Shown here piece by piece: positions 59,007 through 64,000 of a stretch of 64,000 nucleotides of DNA. This stretch comes from Bordetella parapertussis (GTDB taxonomy: Bacteria; Pseudomonadota; Gammaproteobacteria; Burkholderiales; SG8-39). Below the pieces are notes generated by a model. The model was not told the DNA's origin, did no database searches, and saw nothing but the letters and a program-made list of their open reading frames with translations. The stretch's first letter is position 1. Every line of letters begins with the position of its first letter. The stretch is from positions 1-64,000 of the forward strand of contig CAMAXP010000012.1 in NCBI GenBank assembly GCA_945862265.1. The letters are read 5' to 3'. The translations under genes were made by a program, and so were the position numbers.

Positions 59007-59954
59007 ATGCTGAAGTTTCCTGAGAGGGTCAAGGTGGTGGAGGTCGGGCCTCGCGACGGCCTCCAGAGCTTTCCACGCTGGGTGGATACCGACACCAAGG
59101 TGGCGATGGTGAACCGGTTGTCGCGGGCGGGGTTTGCGTTGATCGAGGTAACCAGCTTTGCGCGCGCAACCGCCGTGCCGAACCTCAAGGACGCCGAGTC
59201 GGTGCTGGCGCGCATCGAGCGCAGGCCGGGCACGGTGATCCGCGCGCTGGTCCCGAATGCCAAGGGCGCCGAGCGTGCCGTCGCGACAGGGCTGGTAGAC
59301 GAACTGCTCGGATTGATCACGGTGAGCGAGGCCTACCTGGCGCACAACCAGAACATGACGCTCGACCAGGCTGTGGCGGAGGGCATTCGCGCCTTCGAAA
59401 CCGCCGCCGCCCGCGGACTGGGATTTACGATGGCGATCGGCATGGCGCTGTGGTGCCCCTACGAAGGACGCATCCCGGAGTCCAATGCGCTCGCCGTCCT
59501 CGGGCGCTTCTGGGACGCGGGCATCCGAAGGTTTTATTTCGCTGGCAGCGTGGGCATGGAAGACCCGCGGCACGTGCACACCCTGTTCCGGATGGCGTGC
59601 GAACGGCATCCGGGCATCGAACTCGGCTACCACGTCCACAATGTGCCGGGCTTCGGCGTGGCCAACGTGCTGGCCGCACTGGATGCGGGAGCGTCCTTTC
59701 TCGAGGGTTCGATCTGCGGCGTTGGCGGCGGAATCGCCATGCCGACCAGCATGGGCATGGTCGGGAACCTCCCGACCGAGGACATCGTGCACTTGCTCAA
59801 CGCATCGGGGATCGAAACCGGACTCGATACCTTGGAAGTGCAGGCTTGCGCGCGCGATATCGCCGGGTTGCTGGGGATCGAACCGTTGTCCTATCTCTGC
59901 CGGACCGGCACGAGGGAGGCCTTGCTCGAGCAGGCACGCGGGGAAAAATTCTAG
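59007..59954 (+). CDS. HMG-CoA lyase-like aldolase without the canonical cysteine
   Basis: A 315-residue DRE-TIM enzyme. The N-terminal signature is VEVGPRDGLQSFPRWV, the metal ligands lie in GYHVHNVPGFGVANVLAALD, and the last barrel loop is SICGVGGGIAMPTSMGMVGN. In the HMG-CoA lyases I know this loop reads G-L-G-G-C-P, with a catalytic Cys; here a Gly stands there. It may cleave a different hydroxyacyl-CoA by the same fold. GAGGAG precedes the ATG. It is the third gene of the Bug/CoA-transferase operon. Confidence 0.9.
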   Translation: MLKFPERVKVVEVGPRDGLQSFPRWVDTDTKVAMVNRLSRAGFALIEVTSFARATAVPNLKDAESVLARIERRPGTVIRALVPNAKGAERAVATGLVDELLGLITVSEAYLAHNQNMTLDQAVAEGIRAFETAAARGLGFTMAIGMALWCPYEGRIPESNALAVLGRFWDAGIRRFYFAGSVGMEDPRHVHTLFRMACERHPGIELGYHVHNVPGFGVANVLAALDAGASFLEGSICGVGGGIAMPTSMGMVGNLPTEDIVHLLNASGIETGLDTLEVQACARDIAGLLGIEPLSYLCRTGTREALLEQARGEKF

Positions 59955-59969
59955 CCCGCAACGAATCCT

Positions 59970-61118
59970 TCAGCGCGCCCGGGCCCTCTTCGCCTTGCGG
60001 CTCGCGGCATACCCTCCCGCGGCAAGGCACAGCGAGATGGCCCCGAACACCGGCGCCATCCCCAGCGCTGACCCGACCGCGCCGAAGACGAGCGGCAGGG
60101 CCGTGCTGCTCGCATTGAGCACTGTCGTGCGCAGTCCCACGACTTCTCCCTGCCTGCCTGCAGGCGATGCCGCATAGAGGAGCGACATTACCATCGGCTG
60201 CGAGCAGCCCAGGCCCAGGCCGAGCAGGAATGCGAGGCCCATCATCAGCGTGGCGTTCGTCACAAAGGGGAACATCAGGTAGGTGGCGCCCGATATCACG
60301 AACGCGGTGGTGATCACATGCCACTCGCGCACCCGGCGGGAGAGCGCGGGCATCCCCAGCCGCACGACGAACGTTGCCGCGCCGAAGGCGCCCATGATGA
60401 TCCCGGTGGTCGTCGCGGTCAGCCCGATCTGCGCGCAGTGGATCGGCATCACGAACGTGAACAGGTCCCAGCCCATCGAGAGCAGGCCGCTCACGATGAG
60501 GACACTGCGCAGCTTCCGGTCGCGCACGAGGTCCATCACGCTGTGGCCGGCCGGACGCTGCTTCGGGGTCGCATGGCGCACGAGGTCGCCGCGCCGCCAG
60601 AAGGAGACGGCGAGCGCCACGGCAGCGAACGCGGCCATGATCGCGAAGGCCTTCACTTCGCCCACCCAGTCGATGGAGAACCCCGCAACCAGCGGGCCCA
60701 GCGACCCGGAAGTGGAGAACCCGAGCGACAGCCATGAAAAATTCGCCGCGCGGTCCTCGGGCTTGCCGTACTCGCCGACCAGGTTGTTGGAGATCATGTG
60801 GGCGAGCATGAAGCCCGAGCCGATCAGCGTTGCCGCAACGAACAGCGTCGGCAGGCCGGGGAAGATGAAGGGCAGGATCACGCCGGCGAACAGCATGCCG
60901 TTGCCCCACAGCAGCGGCAGGCGCGGGCCGATGCGGTCGATGAGCCGCCCGGCCGAGACCGACAGCAGCATCGGCAGCAGGGCGTAGAGCGACATCAGCA
61001 CACCGATGGTGAAGGGCGAAGCCTCGAGCTTCAGCGCATACAGCGAGACCGTCATGCGGCTGCTCGTGAACGCAATGTGGGCGAGGATGGTGAGCAGGAT
61101 CACCGTGCGGAAGCGCAT
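59970..61118 (-). CDS. MFS transporter
   Basis: A 382-residue major facilitator with twelve hydrophobic helices. The A-motif between helices 2 and 3 reads GRLIDRIGPRLPLLWGN (near 57), and helix 4 and 5 show GFMLAHMISNNLVGEYGKPE, with SPAGRQGEVVGLRTTVLNAS in the second half. Its stop lies 15 bases from the convergent lyase gene. The substrate is not predictable, but organic-acid or drug export both fit. Confidence 0.92.
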   Translation of the reverse strand: MRFRTVILLTILAHIAFTSSRMTVSLYALKLEASPFTIGVLMSLYALLPMLLSVSAGRLIDRIGPRLPLLWGNGMLFAGVILPFIFPGLPTLFVAATLIGSGFMLAHMISNNLVGEYGKPEDRAANFSWLSLGFSTSGSLGPLVAGFSIDWVGEVKAFAIMAAFAAVALAVSFWRRGDLVRHATPKQRPAGHSVMDLVRDRKLRSVLIVSGLLSMGWDLFTFVMPIHCAQIGLTATTTGIIMGAFGAATFVVRLGMPALSRRVREWHVITTAFVISGATYLMFPFVTNATLMMGLAFLLGLGLGCSQPMVMSLLYAASPAGRQGEVVGLRTTVLNASSTALPLVFGAVGSALGMAPVFGAISLCLAAGGYAASRKAKRARAR

Positions 61119-61121
61119 GGT

Positions 61122-62039
61122 TTAGTCCACCGCCGCCGGGGACGGCGCGCGCGTGCTGCGCCAGGTGACCATGTATACGCCGGCGCAGGTGACGACGATG
61201 CCGGCGATGGACATCGCGCTGGGCACCACGCCGAACATCGGGTATTCGAGCGCCACCGCAATGATCGGGGTGAGGTAGATGAGGCTGGTGACGCGCGTGG
61301 CCTCGCCGTGGCGCATGAGGATGTTCAGTGCGTTGGTGGCGAGGATCGAGGCGAGGATCACGAGGAAGGCGAGTGCCGCGAAGAACTGCCACGCCCAGTC
61401 GATCTGCGCGCCCTCGATGAACCAGGCCATCGGCGCCAGCGCGAGGCAGGACGCGGCAAACTGGATGAAGGCGCCGGCCTTCAGGTCGGTCTTCGGGCAG
61501 AAGGTCTTCTGGTAGAGGGTGCCGGCGGTGATGGCGGTGAGGCCGAAGCCCAGTGCCACGAGGCTGCCGAGCGGCAGCTCCTGCACGTCGATCTTGTGCC
61601 ATACCACCAGGGTGACCCCGGCGAGGCCCGCCACGACCCCGGCCCATTGCGTGCGGGACAGCCGCTCGCCCATCCAGCGCCAGGCGATCACTGCGGTCGC
61701 AAGCGTCTGGAGCGCCATGATCAGCGCGGTGATTCCGGCCGACAGGCCGAGGTACTGGCTGTAGTGGCTGCCCGAGAGGTGGACGGCGTGCATCAGCAGC
61801 CCGGCGACCACCACGTGCGCGAATTCACGGCGCGAAGCGGGCCACGCAGGCCGCGTCACCAGGAGCACCGGGACCATACACGCCACGCCGAGGGCGTAGC
61901 GCAGCGTGAGCATGGTGAACGGCGGGGCGTACAGCAGCGCGGTCTTGCTGGCGAGGAAGCCGGAGCCCCAGACGCTGACGAAGTACCAGGCTAGAGCGGT
62001 GTCGACCCAGCGGCGGTCTGGAGCAGGAGTGGCAGTCAT
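61122..62039 (-). CDS. DMT-superfamily (EamA) transporter
   Basis: A 305-residue transporter with ten helices and two EamA repeats (about 15-140 and 155-290). Features are WYFVSVWGSGFLASKTALLY, GITALIMALQTLATAVIAWR, MGERLSRTQWAGVVAGLAG and the second-repeat VTSLIYLTPIIAVALEYPMF. The start was set at the ATG at 62039; a GTG at 62060 is possible. Its stop is 4 bases upstream of the MFS gene start on the same strand, so the two form a unit. Confidence 0.92.
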   Translation of the reverse strand: MTATPAPDRRWVDTALAWYFVSVWGSGFLASKTALLYAPPFTMLTLRYALGVACMVPVLLVTRPAWPASRREFAHVVVAGLLMHAVHLSGSHYSQYLGLSAGITALIMALQTLATAVIAWRWMGERLSRTQWAGVVAGLAGVTLVVWHKIDVQELPLGSLVALGFGLTAITAGTLYQKTFCPKTDLKAGAFIQFAASCLALAPMAWFIEGAQIDWAWQFFAALAFLVILASILATNALNILMRHGEATRVTSLIYLTPIIAVALEYPMFGVVPSAMSIAGIVVTCAGVYMVTWRSTRAPSPAAVD

Positions 62040-62070
62040 GAGCGACCGCCATCTTCTCACGTAGCGATCA

Positions 62071-62090
62071 GGGGAACCTTACGGTTCCCC
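62071..62090. terminator. GGGGAACC hairpin after htpX
   Basis: An 8-base perfect stem with a TTAC loop, followed by CGAACCCCCTCC. It lies between the htpX stop (minus strand, 62131) and the DMT transporter start (62039), and matches the hairpin at 22578-22610 in core and flank. Confidence 0.6.
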
Positions 62091-62130
62091 CGAACCCCCT
62101 CCCTAACTGCGCCACAGGCCCGTTATCGCC

Positions 62131-63003
62131 TTATTTGCGGTTTTGCAAAGCCGCAATCCGCTCCTCGATCGGCGGGTGCGACGAGAACAGGGCCATGAAG
62201 CCCGGCTTGTCGCTGATGCCCGAAGCCGCCATCGACTTGGGCAGCTCGCCCGGTGTGAGCTTGCCGAGGCGCGACAGCGCGTTCACCATGGGGGTGGACG
62301 TGCCCATCAGGCTGGCCGAACCGGCGTCGGCGCGGAATTCGCGCTGGCGGGAGAACCACGCTACGACCATTGAGGCGGCAATGCCGAAGATGATCTCGCA
62401 GGCGATCGAGGTGACGTAGTAGCCGATGCCCGGGCCTTCACGGTCGTTCTTCAGGATCACCCGGTCGACGAAATAGCCGACCACGCGCGACAGGAACACG
62501 ACGAAGGTGTTGACCACGCCCTGGATCAGCGTGAGCGTCACCATGTCGCCGTTGGCGATGTGGGCGACCTCGTGCGCCAGCACGGCCTCGACTTCCTCCC
62601 GGCTCATGGACTCGAGCAGGCCCGTGGACACGGCCACCAGCGACGAGTTCTTGAACGCGCCAGTGGCGAACGCGTTGGGCTCGCCTTCGTACATGGCGAC
62701 TTCCGGCATGCCGATGTTGGCGCGCTCGGCGAGCGTCTTGACCGTGTTCACCAGCCAGAACTGGGTGGTGCCTTCCGAGCCGTCGATGAGCTGCGCGCCC
62801 GTGGACCACTTGGCCATGGGCTTGGAGATCAGCAGCGAGATGAAGGCGCCGGCGAAGCCGACGACCAGCGAGAACACGAGCAGCATGCCCAGGTTGAGGC
62901 CCTGCGCGCTCATGAACTTGTCCACGCCCAGCACGGACAGCGTGACCGACAGCACCAGCATGATGGCCAGGTTGGTGACCAGGAACAGCACTATGCGTTT
63001 CAT
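62131..63003 (-). CDS. htpX: Protease HtpX
   Basis: A 290-residue integral-membrane zinc metalloprotease that degrades damaged membrane proteins. Two N-terminal helices (1-28 and 36-60) precede the catalytic part: [19 protein letters not shown], the zinc motif [19 protein letters not shown] (HExxH, near 140), two further helices and the third ligand region [17 protein letters not shown]. The length and order match HtpX. A heat-shock role is usual for the family; no heat-shock promoter is evident. Confidence 0.96.
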   Translation of the reverse strand: MKRIVLFLVTNLAIMLVLSVTLSVLGVDKFMSAQGLNLGMLLVFSLVVGFAGAFISLLISKPMAKWSTGAQLIDGSEGTTQFWLVNTVKTLAERANIGMPEVAMYEGEPNAFATGAFKNSSLVAVSTGLLESMSREEVEAVLAHEVAHIANGDMVTLTLIQGVVNTFVVFLSRVVGYFVDRVILKNDREGPGIGYYVTSIACEIIFGIAASMVVAWFSRQREFRADAGSASLMGTSTPMVNALSRLGKLTPGELPKSMAASGISDKPGFMALFSSHPPIEERIAALQNRK

Positions 63004-63138
63004 GTCTTGTATCCTCCTCGGGCATCCGGGGTTGGGGGAAAATCCGGGCGCGCCATGTTAGCCGAGTTTGGGGCGGGTCCCGCCGGTTTCAAGCCCCGCA
63101 GAGTGGTTTGCAGCGCGATATTGCATAGCGTAATGGAT

Positions 63139-63155
63139 AGGGGTCAAATACCCCT
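63139..63155. promoter_or_regulatory. Inverted repeat upstream of the edge dioxygenase
   Basis: AGGGGT and ACCCCT are perfect 6-base arms around CAAAT, ending 21 bases before the dioxygenase ATG. It could be an operator or a leader hairpin. The rest of the 173-base gap between htpX and the dioxygenase shows nothing further. Confidence 0.35.
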
Positions 63156-63176
63156 CCGATGATTGGGGAAAGTACC

Positions 63177-64000
63177 ATGCACAGGGAAAACACAAACGCG
63201 CTGCAGACCCGCCGGCTGTCGCACGCATTCGGCGTGGAGATCGAGGGCCTGGACCTGCGCGAGCGGCTGTCGGACGCGACCATTGCCGAGGTCCGCCGGC
63301 TGTGGAATGAAAACGGCATAGTGCTATTGCGCGGCCAGCAGATCACCCCGGCGCACCTGATCGACTTCAGCCGCCGGTTCGGCGAGCTCGACCTGCACGA
63401 GACGCTCAAGGCCTTCCGGCACCCGGACCACGCGGAGCTCTTCGTGCTGTCCACGATTCCCGTCGACGGCAAGCCCTCGGTCAGCGAGAACGTCGGCCGC
63501 CACTGGCATTCCGACATGTCCTACACGCTGCTCCCGCCGCAGGGTTCGATCTTCCACGCGCAGATCCTGCCCGATGTCGGCGGCGACACGATGTTCTGCA
63601 GCACCCAGGCCGCTTACGAAGCGCTCTCCCCCAAGATGAAGCAGGTGATCGAAGGGCTTGAGGCCGTGCACAATTACATGGACGTCGAGAACATGAAGCG
63701 GCGCGACCCGGCGCTGGTCGCCCAGCTGCGCGAGGCGAACCCGCCCATTGCACAGCCGCTCGTGCGCAAGCACGCCGAGACGGGGAAGAAGTGCCTGTAC
63801 CTGTCCGAGCAGATGACCAAGCGAATCGTTGGCATGCACGAACGGGAGTCGGCCCCGCTGACGCGCATGCTCTTCGAGCACTGCGTCGACCCGCTCTTCA
63901 CCTACCGCCACAAGTGGTCGAAGAACGACATCATCATGTGGGACAACCGCAGCACGATGCACCTCGCGCTGTCCGACTTCGACGCGGGCGCGCACCGCTA
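63177..64000 (+). CDS. TauD/TfdA family dioxygenase, cut by the right edge
   Basis: The frame starts at the ATG at 63177 and runs off the window after 274 residues with no stop. It has the TfdA opening LSHAFGVEIEGLDLRERLSD, WNENGIVLLRGQQITPAHLI, the iron H-x-D in GRHWHSDMSYTLLPPQGSIF (about 112-114), PDVGGDTMFCSTQAAYEALS, and DIIMWDNRSTMHLALSDFDA with the distal His. Only the final arginine segment is missing. It is likely to act on an aryloxy or sulfonated acid. It differs clearly from the copy at 55478. Confidence 0.93.
   Translation, partial: MHRENTNALQTRRLSHAFGVEIEGLDLRERLSDATIAEVRRLWNENGIVLLRGQQITPAHLIDFSRRFGELDLHETLKAFRHPDHAELFVLSTIPVDGKPSVSENVGRHWHSDMSYTLLPPQGSIFHAQILPDVGGDTMFCSTQAAYEALSPKMKQVIEGLEAVHNYMDVENMKRRDPALVAQLREANPPIAQPLVRKHAETGKKCLYLSEQMTKRIVGMHERESAPLTRMLFEHCVDPLFTYRHKWSKNDIIMWDNRSTMHLALSDFDAGAHR

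Overview
The window is GC-rich, tightly packed bacterial chromosome with about 75 protein genes, no rRNA, tRNA, CRISPR array or insertion sequence that I can see, and no gene-free stretch above 300 bases (the longest, 53174-53372, is 199 bases). It most resembles Betaproteobacteria, order Burkholderiales. The main reason is the mass of Bug-type periplasmic receptors of the tripartite tricarboxylate transporter (TTT) family: twelve intact copies plus two relics. Housekeeping genes (pdxH, fbp, htpX) point to chromosome rather than plasmid.

Layout. 1-8690: end of a tricarballylate-dehydrogenase-like flavoprotein, a divergent pair of Bug genes, a five-gene operon (Bug, GlcG-like, cytosolic periplasmic-binding-protein fold, Bug, flavin monooxygenase), a methyltransferase-like membrane protein and two more Bugs. 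8703-15868: a minus-strand operon of Bug, UbiD-type decarboxylase, glutathione S-transferase, a small protein and a TauD/TfdA dioxygenase, with a divergent MarR regulator, cupin and HpaB-type monooxygenase. 15905-26670: a minus-strand operon of Rieske oxygenase, glutamine-synthetase-like ligase, ferredoxin, D-amino-acid-dehydrogenase-like enzyme and Bug, facing away from a complete branched-chain-amino-acid-type ABC transporter with an extra LolD-like ATPase. 26745-33916: TauE-like permease, an FAH-family hydrolase, Rid protein, Bug, a tiny secreted peptide, a membrane protein with a BRO-N-like domain, amidohydrolase, FAD oxidoreductase and Bug. 33930-41462: two alanine-rich helical proteins, a VOC/Bug/quinone reductase/SDR run, a Phd-VapC toxin-antitoxin pair, an aldolase, a HAD hydrolase, and a scarred region with two Bug relics. 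41494-50106: AtuA-type genes, a Bug, a CoA transferase, a DUF4010 membrane protein and a large secreted hydrolase. 50197-55383: an enolase paralogue lacking two catalytic residues, a small-molecule kinase, pdxH, a SWIB-domain protein, fbp and a truncated MetX-like relic. 55478-64000: two TauD-type dioxygenases (the second cut by the right edge), a VOC protein, Bug, CoA transferase, an HMG-CoA-lyase-like protein, two transporters and htpX.

How it works together. The recurring unit is a Bug receptor beside one or a few catabolic enzymes (dioxygenase, decarboxylase, monooxygenase, CoA transferase, lyase, amidohydrolase). This suggests a set of uptake-and-degradation modules for organic acids and aromatic compounds. 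No TctA or TctB membrane subunit is present, so the receptors must use permeases encoded elsewhere or act as sensors or scavengers. Convergent overlaps, fused gene ends and deletion scars show that the modules are being gained and lost.

The least explained parts are the glutamine-synthetase/Rieske/ferredoxin operon, the kinase plus altered-enolase operon, the BRO-N-like membrane protein with its neighbouring secreted peptide, and the Bug relics.
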